Source: Adineta ricciae (lineage: Eukaryota > Rotifera > Eurotatoria > Adinetida > Adinetidae). Taken from it: 64,000 nucleotides of DNA. Positions 22,174 to 38,923 of this stretch are shown here, in pieces. The notes under the pieces are model-generated. The model did not search any database. It saw only the letters and a list, made by a program, of their open reading frames with translations, and was not told where the DNA came from. The stretch's first letter is position 1. Every line of letters starts with the position of its first letter. Position numbers and translations under genes: made by a program. The stretch lies in contig CAJNOJ010000166.1 of the NCBI GenBank assembly GCA_905250025.1, positions 62,001 to 126,000 on the forward strand, written 5' to 3'.

Positions 22174-24923
22174 CGAATGATGAAGAAAGAACATCGGATC
22201 GAAGTAGTAAAGTATTTAACACGTCTGACAAGCATCGACAGCAGTAGTAAGAACGATAAATTTTCGTTGTTGTCGTTTGGTTGACAGACATATTAGTAGC
22301 TTGAACACACATACATATGCATGACGACTGACAAGTGTGCACTCACTCTCTCTCTCTCGTCTTCTTCTCTTCTTCTTTCGACAAAGAAGAAAAAGAATAC
22401 GAGCCTACTTCACTGTTGTCCTTTCAATCTTTCTGTTTGTTGCCTTTCTATTTTTGATGATGATGATGATACTAGTCGAAGAACATCGACACAACGAAAA
22501 GATTTCTAATTATTTACCTTCGATATAGATAGAATGATTGACAACAGAATAGAAAGAAAAAGATTAGCTTATTCTTTCAATATTTTTCTTTAACACAAAA
22601 AGAACTCATCAATGTCGTTGTCTTCTATATATATTTCTCTGTTTACCGAGACATCCGGCATATAGACAAAGACACAAACTGAACGTCCTCTGATTATGGT
22701 GTATACAGTCCAACTGTTCGTTTGTGTTTTTCTTCATCATTTCGGATTGCAGTAGTCGTGATTATTCGCCAGCGAATCTTTTAAATCCACAAGTAAATAT
22801 AGATGTCCGTCCACTGTGTCTCTCTTTCTCTTATTTGCATAACCTACTAAGATCGAAATGTTGTCATTCGCTAATGATTGACGACCTTTTGTCAAACAGA
22901 ACAAATTCGATCGCCCGGAAGTTCGAAGTAGAAAAAGAAAAGAATGCTGGCCATAAGAGAATGAATGAAACCTTTTCTCCCTTCTCATATATACAGCTAA
23001 GTGACATATCAGATGATCAGTAGTTTAAGCCAACAACAACAAATAAATAATATTTGCTTTCACAAGAGGAAGCTCTTCTCTCAGATTTTTCTTTCTGTTT
23101 CTCTCTCTCTCTTCATCGACTCGTTTTATTCTTTCTTTAGTATACGTATGCATGAAACACTTGACTGGAAGCATTTCACAATGGGGAGTGATACCTGAGA
23201 AAGAAATTTCACATCGTTTTAGAAGACGAAAAAGTGAAATCGAAGTCAATTAAATAAATGGATCAAAAAAGAAAACGAATAAAGAAAATTCATTCAGTAT
23301 TTACCTCCAGCAACATTGAGAAAATCTCGTCCCGTTGCTTTGTAGACTTCAATATAACGTTGGCCAATGTGATGTTTATGTCGCCGAAGAGCTAATTCTC
23401 GATGTTCAACAGTAACAAAACGAACTAATGCTTCACCATTACGACGGCCTTGGCTGCTTAGGCATAAAGCAACACCACCCCTAGAAAGAATCAATCTGTT
23501 CAGCTCTCAGCGTCCTAAGTACAATCTTCTACTGTTACAAAAATAACTCAATTTCAAGGAGATTTTCATGATTCTATTACAGTGTAGAACCATTATTTGA
23601 TACTTTAAAGTAATCACAGATTTCAATTTCCACTACTTTCACCTCGTACGGAGCTCTCCAAAGAAAATAATCGCATATTATAGTCTATAGGATTCAGACG
23701 CTCAGTCAGGGTAACATGATGCTGTGTGAAGGGAAAATAACCTACTTTTCTATATCAAGGCCACGAAAAAACTTCGCTACGTCTTGATCGGTACATTGCC
23801 ATGGTAAACCACGTGCTCGAACAACCGTACTTTCTTCAATGTTATCCTCCAACGAACTAAAACAAAAGCAAAGATAGATTGAAGTACACAGATCATTTTT
23901 GTGTGATGTACCATAAGCCTTGTTGCAAATGAACCATTATAGATTCGGGTTTTTTGAACTGATAGCCTATGTGAAAAAAGAAAGCGAATGAAAGAAACAC
24001 TCTTTTGGTACAGTTCAGCTACCATCTTTGAGCATTTGGTAGACAATCAATTCCATATTTCTCGCATGTCGCATACAATAATCCGGTTCATCAACTGAAG
24101 TAATAGACAATTCTAAACAAAAGAAATGAATTAGTATTCGAATAAAATGAAAGATCATATTTCAATCTAAGCTTCAAATCTATTTTATTTGGAAATCCTC
24201 GTTTCAAGGCGATTGTCTATTCGTTTTCGAGACGAGAAATCAAACGAGTCTTACTTTCAAGCATGATTTTCAAATCTGGACGTTCTGTTGTTGTATACAT
24301 ATGTGCAAATTCATGTCTCATATCAAAGTATGACCAATAGTAAGTTGGTAGCGGTACGGTCGATTTTTTCACACTTTCGGGATGAAGACACTGCCGTAAG
24401 TGAAGACAATTCTCGCAAACAAGTGTAAAATTAACATTAAAATCTGGATGTAAGTATTGATCGCGTAAAAATCTATCAAACTACAGATGAACAAGTTGAA
24501 AACGAGCATCAGTCACAACTAAAGGATCTTTACTTTGACCAATGCACCGTCAAGATCAATATCTGATGAAAACACCAGGTTTTCATCAACTCCACTGGCT
24601 TGTTTCGATTCATCAGTTAAGTTTTCTATCAACGATGGTCGGACGTATTGACGATGTACTGCTACTCTCTAATAAACATTCAATTAAAAAGATCGAATTT
24701 GAAAAAGAACCCAACGAACTTGTTTCTGATCGACATCGATAATAAGATTGACAATTTCAATGATTTCCTGTTCGTCCGAGCCGATATCTTCATCCAATAG
24801 TCCAGCAGTAATTACGGAAAGTAAGCAAAGGTATTGTCTATTCTTCGTTGATTTTGTTTCGACATTCGCTATTGGAACCACGGCTGTTGTCGACGGCAGT
24901 AAAGATGATGACGACGACGTCAT
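18997..24923 (-). CDS. ESRP: Epithelial splicing regulatory protein (ESRP/fusilli)
   Basis: Fourteen exons (minus): 24720-24923, 24534-24668, 24255-24480, 24023-24112, 23912-23966, 23746-23856, 23305-23480, 21449-21543, 20063-20278, 19809-20003, 19713-19748, 19437-19662, 19071-19382, 18997-19016; 698 residues. The N-terminal exonuclease-like fold (about 15-235) is degenerate. Three qRRM domains follow: about 247-325 ([12 protein letters not shown], then [12 protein letters not shown]), 345-430 ([17 protein letters not shown]) and 470-545. The tail is proline-, alanine- and threonine-rich. ESRP binds GU-rich RNA and sets epithelial splice patterns. Introns 7 and 8, both disrupting the RRM2 region, are 1761 and 1170 bp against about 50-100 elsewhere. 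The start is the first plausible ATG; an upstream exon cannot be excluded. Confidence 0.93.
20279..21448 (-). other. Long intron 8 of ESRP
   Basis: This 1170-bp intron splits RRM2. It contains a CA run (about 20766-20783) running into a TA run (20784-20802) and pyrimidine-rich stretches. I find no credible exon inside it. Confidence 0.6.
21544..23304 (-). other. Long intron 7 of ESRP
   Basis: This 1761-bp intron precedes the RRM2 exons. A GA run of about 30 bases lies near 22143-22173, and CT-rich tracts and a GAT repeat (about 22457-22471) follow. Short frames here are low complexity. Room for enhancers or an alternative first exon is inference. Confidence 0.6.
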
Positions 24924-27264
24924 TGCAGACAGCAACGTGGTCGGCGAATGCGTGCGAATCCGTTTACAATTCAGGTTTAAGAGCGTCGTAATAGTCAGTT
25001 TCGAAAGCGAAGGAAAAAATTAGAGATGTACGGATCGAGAAAGAAGAGACAAAGAAAAGAATTGGAAAATGGAAAAAAAAGAAGAAGACGCGACGACGAC
25101 AACGCCAGAAATCGAAAAGTTAAGAAAATAACAAATGGTGTCAATTGGCACAGGACTCAATAGAGAAAAAAAGAAAGACTAATACACACACACAACTGTG
25201 ACACGATACAAGTCAGTGAAAATGAGAGAAGAAAAAATAAATCGATGAATATGAATAAATGATGACGATCTACTCTCCTTTCTCTTCTATTGCTTTGTAA
25301 TGTTTTTCATTTGAATCCTAAAAAGAACGACAATCGAATTTGATTGATAGTTAAAATGAAAAAGTCGTTTTTCTTCTTTTCTCTCTTTGTCTTCGCGAGG
25401 AAAAAAAGACCATCTGTTACCTTGGGGTCATCACTAGTGTTCAGTTTTTTTCCTACTTCACTGTCTGGTCTTTTTTGCGCAATCAACCGAACCACGATCT
25501 CTCGTATGTTCTTTCAAACGTTTCGTTTTCTTTCACTTTTTTCTCTTTCTTTGAACTCGAGCTTCTAATGTCCTTCTGTGTTCAGAGGAGACTTAGAAAT
25601 TCGTGAGCAACAGCTGCTCGTTGTATGAAGTTATTCACATTAGCGACAGACGAGAACATACGCATCTACTCTCTCTCTCAAATAAAAAATGATAAACTAT
25701 CAGAATATCGAACGAGAGATGAAGAAAAAAAATCGACGCAACTGATTTGAAATCAGATTGCTTCGATATTCTTACTTTGATTTTCTTGCCAAACTGACCT
25801 CTTCATTCTGAAAGTCTTTGTTTAGAATTATTAATCTAAACACAAAAATGTGCACGTTTATAGTCACTATGAAGATGATTTGTGATCAGAGTATAAATAT
25901 AGAAGAAAAGAAAAAAATTGTCCATGAGAGAAAAAGATACGCTCTAACGTTGATGACGAACGTTACGCTTCACCAGTTTTTGTCTCTTTGTCTCTAGGTA
26001 TATAAGAGGGAATGCACATAATACGAAGTCACACCGTACAGCGTTCGTTATTCATGTCATATTTTCGAATGACCGATATAATGGAGATCAATTGAACAGT
26101 GATACGATCATCTCGAAATGTGAATCTCTCAAAGTTTCTTTCTATCATGTTCAAAATGATGTATAGATGACTAACTACACCTTCAGGAAGTGTAATATAA
26201 TGCAGGAGGTGTGACCGTGCTCGATTTCTGTCGTTTTTTTTCTTGTTCATTGTAATCCAAGTTGGCAACACTGTTTGGATATATATTCTCTATGATTTAG
26301 TTGTAAATTAATTCGAGCATATCAGGGAGTGAAATCACTTAATGTTATGAAAACGTTTGACGATATTTTTTCCTTTCAATGCTACCGATGGAAAAATATT
26401 ATGGTTGATAACTAATCAATATCAGTCACCTTGACACGGTTACATTGCTTTTATATGTACTTGACAATGATCTGATTGGAAAACAACAGATTTTGTTCAA
26501 CTGAAACAAACTAGTTTTCATTTACGATGAAAGAGATACACCATCATCAAAAGGTGTATGCTGACAACTGATGTGCTTCCAAAGCTTGTTTATAACTGTG
26601 ATAGATTTTCATCGGATAATGGTATCAGATATTTATTCAAATGTTTCTAAGTGTTTCCATTTTCGAAGCATCTCGCTGATCTTATTCTGCTATCTTTAGA
26701 GAAGACGATCTCCTACAGGCAAACAATAATGTATCAGTGATAAGAGTCAATTGACTATTTGGATAAATATTTATTTATATTATCGATCTGATTCGAAAAA
26801 GAATCAATATCTCAGTGTCGAATTCATCACGGCTAACATCTGCATTTAGAGAAGGTCTCGGTCAGATATGCAGAAGAAGAAAATCCGATTCCGTCCTATA
26901 AACTATAAACAACAGTTTATTTTGATGTGATTTATCAATTTTCACATGAATATATATTCCTACTAGTATTGGCAGTTGGAAAAAAGAAACTGGTCATGTA
27001 TAGACAAAAAGTCAGAGAGAAGAAAACGATGTTTTTTGAATGAAATTTTGAAAATGCCTATGTCTTTGCTTATTGATTCATATACACACACGCGTACAAA
27101 CACAATATAATCACAAAGCAAGAAATTGGAGCGCATTTTGAAAATAAAGGATGAAATATACCAGTGAGATCATTGATAAACACACACAATGAAGAAAAAA
27201 ACACTATCTACATGTCGAAAACGAAGATGAAGAAAAAGAAGACAAAACAAGAGATTGACATTAT
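24924..27264. other. Intergenic region between FoxC-like and ESRP genes
   Basis: A 2.3-kb stretch upstream of ESRP and downstream of the forkhead gene. It is AT-rich with purine runs, without a supportable coding exon. It presumably holds the ESRP promoter. Confidence 0.5.
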
Positions 27265-29026
<1,762 letters not shown>

Positions 29027-32000
29027 TTATTATTCTTATCGTGGTTGTTGTTGTTTGCTTGTACTTATTGAGTTAAAGAAGTAGAGTATTAGCACATTAA
29101 AAATAACATAAATTAATATTTATGTCGATAAGGGTGATGTTGTTAATATCACAGAGATCACTCGTGGTTTCAATAACACAAAGAAGAAAACAAAAATAAG
29201 AATAACATTGCAAGTATGAGCCAAGTAAAACAAATAGGGGAGGTTAGCCGGTGTGTAACACAAAGATCGGCCTGTTCTGCTGCTGGCTGAAGTTGATGTT
29301 GTTGTTGTTGTTGATGATGATGATGAGGGTGATGTCGTAGACAATCGTATGTTTTTCGTAATAATAAACAGAAGAATTACGATTTGATCGACTGTTTTTA
29401 TTACTCTCTCTTTCTCTCTTTTTGACAGCCTTGGACAAGCACACACACGAAGATTTTTTTCTTGGTTAAACAAATATAAGTCTTTCCCGATAATCAAAAA
29501 TAATATGAGAAGCGCGAAGAGACTGCTACTAGCGTATGCTTACTCATCAAGCAATTTTTTTCTTTCGTCGTAATAAGAATAACAACTCCAATGATCGTAG
29601 GTTTGCTCTCGCGTCGATTTTCTCTTCTCTCTCTCTCGCTCTGCTTCTCTCTCGCTCTTTTTCTTCTCTGCTTCTTCCATTGTATTGCTTCTCCTGCCAA
29701 TCGCTATCGGGGCGACATTCTTTTTTTTTCTCTCTTCTTTTTCTCGATGCTGCCACAGCATCTTACACGAATCAGAATTTTTGGCCAATGAAATCGTCTT
29801 CCCAGTCGTTCGTCGCCCAGGAGAGAAAGAATATGTATGTATATGTTGTTGTTGCTTTTGACAAGTCACGGCTGTTCTGCCCGGGAAAAAAATGTGTGCA
29901 CGAAAGGAAGAGAGCTTATCAAGCACTTTCGTCGTTTTTGCTACATGATTTATTGATAAGTCAATTAAAATATGTACATACACATATGGCAGTAAGGAGA
30001 AAGATAGGTACTACGTCGAATATTTCCAACTCGTTCTTCGAACTCATTTATCAAGAGATTCAATCGAGTTTTCTCGACGATTGACTAAATATGTCATTCA
30101 ATTGATTGATCATTAGATCGTCCAGTTCTATAATAATCACTAAATGATAAAATATGTTTTCAATGCTAGATTGATGATGTGAGATTCCTGCTGTTGCACA
30201 CTGGAACATGAATTGGTAGCAATCAAGAAACAAACGACGGCATGACACTCCTGCTGTGTACGATCCATCAGTATTAGAACGACGAAGAGTCGATCAAGAC
30301 GGGGGAAAGCGAAGAAAATTTTTTTCTCCTTCATTCCCTATTGTGTATATGTAGGTTAGAAACAGAAACGACGCAATCTGCGTACCAGTTATCAACGTTC
30401 GTGGTTCATACTAATTGGAACGCTGATCCATGTGTTGTGTTTGTTTTTCTCTCGATTCTAACTTGAAATTCAATCCCATGTGAACTAATCATCTGGAGAA
30501 GATACAATAATCAATTGATTTAATCCAATAGAAACACATTTCGAAGTTTTTTGTCGTTTCGAAATGAAATAGAAAATTGATCTTTGACACACGCAGATAA
30601 TCCGTTCTTCCGGCGCCGCTTGATCAATCTCGGCTTGTGCCCAATGGACACAATTAGTGTCCATGTGTATGTTTCGAATAGTATCGTCACGCGGCCATTT
30701 AAGATCAGTGACGTAGTTAGAATAATATTTGTATAAACACATTTTCCATCGTCAGCATCAGAAGGTGTTCATCTGGCTCTTTCCGAAATGATTTATACAA
30801 AAGGTTTCATTTCGTTTGTCAGCCTGAAGGCATCGAAACTGAAGATGAAAAGATGAATAAATCAAGTGGCACGAGCCGCGCTTCTCCATTCCATCATTGA
30901 CTGTAAATTGTGTCTGTTGAATATCCATCTCCATTGAAATACACTTGTTTTATTAAGATGACTATCAACCAGACGAGTCAGAGCCAAAATATTCGAGACG
31001 AATAGTTTGCAGGCATAGCGCCATCATCGATTGATAATCGTGTTGCAGATAGATGAGCAAATTTGATCGATTGAACATGGTCAATTGTAAAACTTCATTC
31101 AGATTCTACTTGTGTCTTTCTGCTTCTCACACTTTCTCTTTCTGCCTGCTTCTCTTTCTTTTCACCCTAATGGGTTAGTTTTTTTTTGTGATCAAAGCAC
31201 ATATTTATACAGATTTGTAACATAAATACACATTCGTCGACGACAACGACGAGGTCTCATAGCAGCAATAGCAAAAGCAACCATCGACTTTGTTATCCCA
31301 GCCTCTCTTTTATGCCTTTCTCTCAAACACTTACAGAACAGAGTGTAATGCATTTTCCTCCATCCGTTTTTCTTTTCTTCGCGTACGTGTGTGTGTGTAT
31401 AGAACTATATAGACACTCACATCATCAATATTATTCTTAGTTAGTGTTAGTTATGGTAGCTTTAAAAAGAAAAAAAAAAGAATGGAAGAAATCAAATGAG
31501 AAAGATTCCAATTTTAGTCATGTTCATTTAGAAATCGATGTATCCATGCATACAGGTAGGAAGAAGAACATCAGTATTGATCGTTTTTATCCAATTGAAT
31601 GAGAGATAATTGAGCCGACAACGCCCACATATGGTAGTAGTAGTTGAGAATCGTTAATGTTAAGAAAACAATTAATTTAGCAAGATTGTGAATGGCATCT
31701 AACACGACTACCACCTTTGATATTTCTTTCTCATGAAGAAGAAGAAGAAGAGAAAGGAATCAAGCGTCTATATAAACATATCTCGAAAGAGAAACTTATG
31801 ATGATGATGATGATCACATACACATATCCTTTTAAGAAAATGAATTTTCTATTAATTGAACGTTTGAACATATGCGCTCGACATATTGAATTGATTTAAC
31901 GACGGGCAAAGTACGTGTAAAAACTTTGATTTCGTTTTTCTTGAACGAGCAAAAAATTGTTTACGATTATTTTCTTTTTTAATTTAAATCAGATCATCGA

Positions 32001-35000
32001 CGGAAGCAGCAAACTGTGAACTAATGATGCCTAAAGAGAAACAATCTTGAAACAAATCAATTGACTGACAGATATCCACGCCCAATTTCGAGTGTTTTTT
32101 GATTGAGTGCACATCCGGGATCGATGTATATACGTCTTACATGACGATTACGTATGTCCCGTAAATTCTCGTGATCTATGTGAAAATGCGCAGACGGCAA
32201 GAAGTCAGTTAGTTGAAGAATGAACCAACGTGTCATCTTTCATCTCCGACAATCAATGAAAGGCTTTGTGATATCTATCGAGTGTGACAAATAGCAGAGA
32301 TGAAACAAAACAAGTAAATCTTTTCTTTTGCCAAGGCTTAGAATAACATTAAGTACGTTGATGGGTGCGTTAATCGTAAATCTTATTTTCGCAAGTGTTA
32401 TGATTAAGAATTTCTTCATCCATTGCATCTATAGACACTTGGAAACGAGGAGATGAACATAATATTTTTTCTTCATTTGCACAATGCTCTTGACTTTTCG
32501 ATTAACTGTGTGCAAATGAAATGACAACAATACTGGCAATCCAAATGTTTGCTCAATTCAGCGGAGATGAATGTCTTGCCTATCAACATCTCGATTAAAA
32601 ACTTATGTAAGCATTCGAGTGCGAGATAGCAAGTTTCGTTTCGGATTCGTGAAGTCGATCTGTTCTTCGTATCGAATGTCAAAACATTCTCATTATTAGA
32701 AACAAATCAATCATTGATCGATGAGAACCGAACAGCAGTTGGTTCTACAATAGTAAATTGTTTTGATTTTAAGGTAATGACCATCGCAACTGTTTGATTG
32801 ATGAGTCAAAATTAGATATCATTATGATTTTTTCATCGTTTTTTGACAATGGAACGACACAAGATCATTTGTTCATCGTTTTTCTCTTCCCAACTGTTTC
32901 TCACGCATCAATTTAATCGGTGATAGACTAGGTAGTCGTTTTAATGGTTGTTGATTTAGGGCAACAGCCGATCGACCCTCGGGTATTGCACGTACGTCTC
33001 CCTTTCGATGTATCTATAGAAAAAAAAGGTATGCAGAAAGTTGAGTGCTCGCTTGGTCATTCTCATAATGCACTATTCTCTCAACAGTGACAATTCATTG
33101 TTTAGCTTCAGATTGTTTGTGAAGAACTTGAAATTGAAAGAACAAAAGTTGCATACTTCTCACAATGATGAAATGTCCCCACAAAGAACAACAAGAGTTC
33201 TCATTCGTTCTTTCCATGCGATTGAGAAAGCTAAGTAAAGAAATAGTTTCTCCACAAGAAATTGGTTAAGGCGGAGAGCTCGTCAGAAAGAGAAAGAAAT
33301 CAACATTGTTTGTTTAACTTGTTCCATTAACATGTCTCGGGACTGTCGAAAGTACCAAACGCATTGATTCGATGAACAGGAAAATTGGGTGGGCTAATTT
33401 GAATAAACATACGCGGGAAAAGATAAGCGCAAGCATACACCGTGTCTTGACGCCTCAAGCCAATCATCGAACTCATCAATTGAATAAGATTTCAAGTAAA
33501 AGAAATGATCGAATTCAAACGAAAATCTTTCGATTTAATCAAGTGAAATAAGAAATAACAAATTGCAAGCACAGATTGAATATCGAGACAAATTTTTTCG
33601 TTATGTTATTTTAAGATATTAGAAACGTCTGCTGATGTTGCTGATCATTCCCACATCGATACTCATATTTTGTGTATATTGCAACGAACGATAAACTTGT
33701 TTACTGTTCTTCATTTTCCTCCCTTTCTAAACATCATCATTATCATCATGTTCTCTCTCTCTCCACAGGGATTTATGCTCATCATGCGGAAGACACTCAT
33801 TGGTTCATTACGAGTCAGGACGTTTTTGTTTTTAATTCGAACCAGAAGGGTACGCACAAATGTAAAAGATAAAATTACGATAATTAAATTTCGACGGGTG
33901 GTTTTTATCTAATCAACACGAAGTGGACAATCGAAGCTTTTAATTGTTAATTAAACGGATTTGATCACCTATCGAAAGAGGAACTGTTCAGATATGATTT
34001 ACTGAATACTGATGAAATTTTTAATGAAGATCAATGTAAATTTGATCAGATGTTTTGTTAATGTCTTATATTCATATTTGATTTGTTTAGTTTGCATGTG
34101 TAACAAGCATCCTTCGAACTGATTCGAGAAAAAACACATTCTTTTAACTTAGCAGATGTATATTGGATAGGTCTTTTCCGTCGTTTGTCTATTTGATTTA
34201 TCCAATAGCACATCCGTCGAATATGTTTGATCATTTCGCTACGAATGATGATGTGTGGCATCATTCATAATGTATGCTAGTGGCGATAAGGTGTCGAGTG
34301 CGTTAATCGGCATGCTGTGCTTTTGATCCTGCTGGTATTGACCAGTTTGCTTACTTATCTTGTTCGTCTTCTTCATCGGAAAGTGATCAAGTTACATATG
34401 CTATGCACAGTATGGAACTTTCGTCTTTTTCTCTCAACACCTTGACTTCAACTTAATATAGTCGATGATCAGTCGCTTATTTTCTCAGCTGTACTCCTGC
34501 TGGTCGATCAATCGCATCGACTGTCTTAGAAAATGGTCATTATTATCTAAAATGACACAAAAACGAGAGAATAAGACATTCGGATCATCAGATGCCAAGG
34601 TGTAGATCGAGTGACCTTTCATCATCTATACTCCATGAAAATGTCAATTGTAACGAACAAGATCGACAAATGGAAGAAAGATGAAAGACAGACTTTTATC
34701 TGTCGATCAAAACAACTAATTCAATCTGTGCAGACGGATCGAATGCTATGGTAAATGAATTAATAAGACGATGATTTCTTTGTAGTTAAAATCATCATCT
34801 CCCAACGAGGCGCATCTTTTATTGTTAATCGATGAACTATTTTCATATTTCGAACTTTTTGTAACTTTATTCGAGGAATGAAGTTGATGGTCACAAATTT
34901 GTTCAAGAAATCGTGTAACTGAGATTCGTTAGACACAAGAATTTCGACGAAAAACAAAGAAGAAAGAGGGCGAAAGTTTGACAAGTGAACTCCATTTAGT

Positions 35001-35219
35001 TTCGATTGAGTTGCCTAAGTAATAAAGAAAAAGAAAAAAAAACACGCAAAAACAAATTCAATTGATAAGAATGAAATTATTCGAAGTGTGTAAGTAGTTT
35101 TCAGATACACATGCGCAGATACATTAAACGATTGAATTTCTGGATTATTTGTTTGACGATCACACATACGTAGTTAAATATAGAAGCAGCAGTAGTAGAG
35201 CTTGTTAAGGTGAGCTTAT
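29027..35219. other. Gene-poor region upstream of the forkhead gene
   Basis: A 6.2-kb interval, far larger than any other in the window. A GTT/GAT triplet run lies at 29297-29327 and CT-rich tracts at about 29620-29690. The rest is AT-rich unique sequence with many ATTGAT/ATCGAT words. I scanned both strands for spliced exons and found none that I could support. The likely content is 5' leader and cis-regulatory sequence of the forkhead gene, plus the PDCD6 3' flank. Confidence 0.5.
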
Positions 35220-36335
<1,116 letters not shown>

Positions 36336-36658
36336 CAGATTCGTAAACCTCTCACGATGTCCATAATAATATTCGAGAACGAGAAGAATCAGAGGTGAAA
36401 TTGTTGTTTTTTTTCTTCACGTCCATGCTTCGAAATATTCTCTTTATTACCTACCGAGCGCGACGAAACAGAACAAACCGATACACATGTGTCTTCTCGC
36501 TTTCTACGATGACATTTACTAGTCAACGAATGCGTATCGAATTTCACGCGAGAAGGCAAATAAATCTCTCGAGCTTATCATTACGAGCCTTCTTATATTT
36601 TCTATTTAAAAAATATTTTATATACACAACAAAACTGAATGTTTTTTCTTGTCTTCGA

Positions 36659-38603
36659 CTATTTGGAATTGAGATGAAGATTGTTCATTGCTGATTTTCC
36701 ATCATGTTGCTGCGGTTGAGATGAATGCTGCTGATTAGTTGAAGTCATAGAGTATCCATTCGGATATCTCTGTCGAAATCGTCGAACGACGTCGGGTTCA
36801 ACCAAACGAACGCCATCCAATTGATTTCCAAGTGTAATCCAATTTGGTTGAACATTATGTGGCCGTCCGAATAATTCTACTTTCCGTGTTCGAGGGGATA
36901 AACGTTCAATGAGACCATAAACTTCATCCGGCTTCCGAGATGTTGCACGTACCTCGGCAACAAGCACATCACAATCTAGACCACGCGTCATACCAGCTGT
37001 AGAGCCCTTGACACCAACAAGACAATGTTCTTTGCCATGATTAAGCCAATGACCTGTTCGACCGGTACGGATAATCCTTTGTAATTGATTAGTTTTCACC
37101 CAAATAATTTCATCACATCGTTGATAGCCCCAAATACGTAAACATTCACGACCTAAAAAGTCAATCATCATTTACACTAATCAAGCAGAAATAAAAACAA
37201 CAATTTTCATTACCTAACTCCATTGCACGACCCGTTACCTAGAAATAATCAAATATTCTTGTTTATTTGTCTTTCGTTTGAGATATCTTACCCATAGAAA
37301 TATGTACCCATCATCTTGCAACGAAGGTATATCGAGCTTTCTCATTTCTTCGTCAGCCATAGTTCCATAGGGTAATTCCATATGAATATCCCAAGGTGGA
37401 TCCGCCATGATCACAGAGAATTTTCCGAGTACGGACATATCAAATTGACGTAGATCACATTGAACCCATTGAGGTGGAACCGAACCCGGACTAATTCGTT
37501 CGACAATAGGTAAATGACGATTTGGTTTCTGATTATTGGTAGATGATGGAACGAAATTTGTTTTATCAATTTGATAATGAACATATTTACATGTATCCTA
37601 AATACAGCGAAAACAATTGTTTGAAAAATGAAGATTTTTCATGATGTGTGTGCTTTACCATATGAAAACAAGTATTTAAAAATGAACAATCACCAAGTGA
37701 ATTATCTGTGTGAGATTTGATTAAACGTCGAAAATGTACTTTGCCACAAGTATTTGAATTGCGTCCATTTTTCCGACGATGATACGACGAGCGTTTGCTC
37801 GAATCATTGATTTCGTTAGAATCATCTCGTTTTCTCTTCCGTCTCGCTGATAGTTCATCGTCTGATAGCTTTTGTTCATTATCAGATGATGTTGATGGTG
37901 AACGGGAATGTCGATATGAATGAGGATTTGCAAAGGGACATTCATCACGTGTTGTATATTGACAATATTCTTGGATTATGTCATCCGTTTGAAAACGACG
38001 TGCTAACATTTTCTCCATAGCAGTTTGCCGATGAAGCAATCGATCCATTTCAACATTGAAACTTTCTCGTTGAGATTCACATGCAGTTGGATGTGAAAGT
38101 AATTGAACTAGCTGTCGCGGTGTACGGTCACGGACTGATGGGCCGTATCGTGTCGGTACATCCATCCATGATGGAACAGAACGTTTTAACGGACTTACAG
38201 AAGATTTAGATGTAGTTGAATTGGATGATAAATCAGTGTAATTAAGAGGTAAAACGATCTTCTCATCAGTATCAAGTTTAATCTTCAAATTCTTCAAGGA
38301 TTTTTTAATGTGTTCATCATCTTTGGAAAATATTTGGCCAAGATCAGTGATTGAAATCGGTGCATGCTTAATAACATAATCAACGAGTCGATGTTCGAAA
38401 TGTGAATCATCGTCAACATTTGATGATGAGACTTGTCGTTCAGAAGGATGAATATCGTTAGCACTTGTTTGACATACGACAACAGCTGATGCAAGTAAAT
38501 CAGAAATAGTACGCTGTTTATTCAACCATTTCTGTTTAAATGTTGTATGACGTCGAGTTAGGTCGTCAATTTCATTTTGGAGAGATGCTGTTGAGAGAGC
38601 CAT
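36659..38603 (-). CDS. METTL3: N6-adenosine-methyltransferase catalytic subunit
   Basis: Four exons, 37659-38603, 37292-37597, 37214-37238 and 36659-37152; 589 residues (human 580). A leader-helix-like N-terminus precedes two CCCH fingers: ZF1 C214, C222, C286, H290 and ZF2 C306, C312, C318, H322. The methyltransferase domain has the catalytic DPPW at about 381-384, the [14 protein letters not shown] loop, and [14 protein letters not shown] with the SAM/ribose contacts. Between C222 and C286 there are 63 residues, against about 9 in vertebrates, including the basic patch [14 protein letters not shown]3 with METTL14 deposits m6A on mRNA in the nucleus; METTL14 is not in this window. An AG acceptor-like site ends 8 bp before the ATG. 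Confidence 0.96.
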
Positions 38604-38923
38604 ACTTTATTCTACGAAATTAGCATGGTACACTCAACAAACTATCGTAGATAGATCGTTCAAAGAAAAAGTCTACGACGATTCTCATTGAATGAAGCCA
38701 TGATGCTATGAGCAAATTCAAACTCTACGAACATATTGGCTGGACGAACCATCGGCGACCACTGCCCTCTACCGAACGATTTCTCCATATATGTAGGACT
38801 GCTCGAAGATAGCAGTAATTTCTTAAGAGTCGCTATCAGACATTATATATTTAGATGAATAGTTTGATCACAATGAAACTTTTACAGGTGTGTATCGCAG
38901 TTCATAGAGAGAAGAATAAGAGA

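Noticed and set aside
22040-22350. Open frames over the GA/CT run in ESRP intron 7
   Set aside because: They translate dinucleotide repeats (Arg-Glu or Leu-Ser runs) and are low complexity.
29536-30084. 182-codon open frame on the plus strand
   Set aside because: Ser/Leu/Phe-rich product of CT-rich DNA, no domain, no splice context; purine-rich frames on the other strand are equally long.
30485-30742. 85-codon minus-strand frame with ordinary-looking composition
   Set aside because: No recognised motif, no flanking exons that keep the frame. It remains the least unlikely coding candidate in the gene-poor block but is not supportable.
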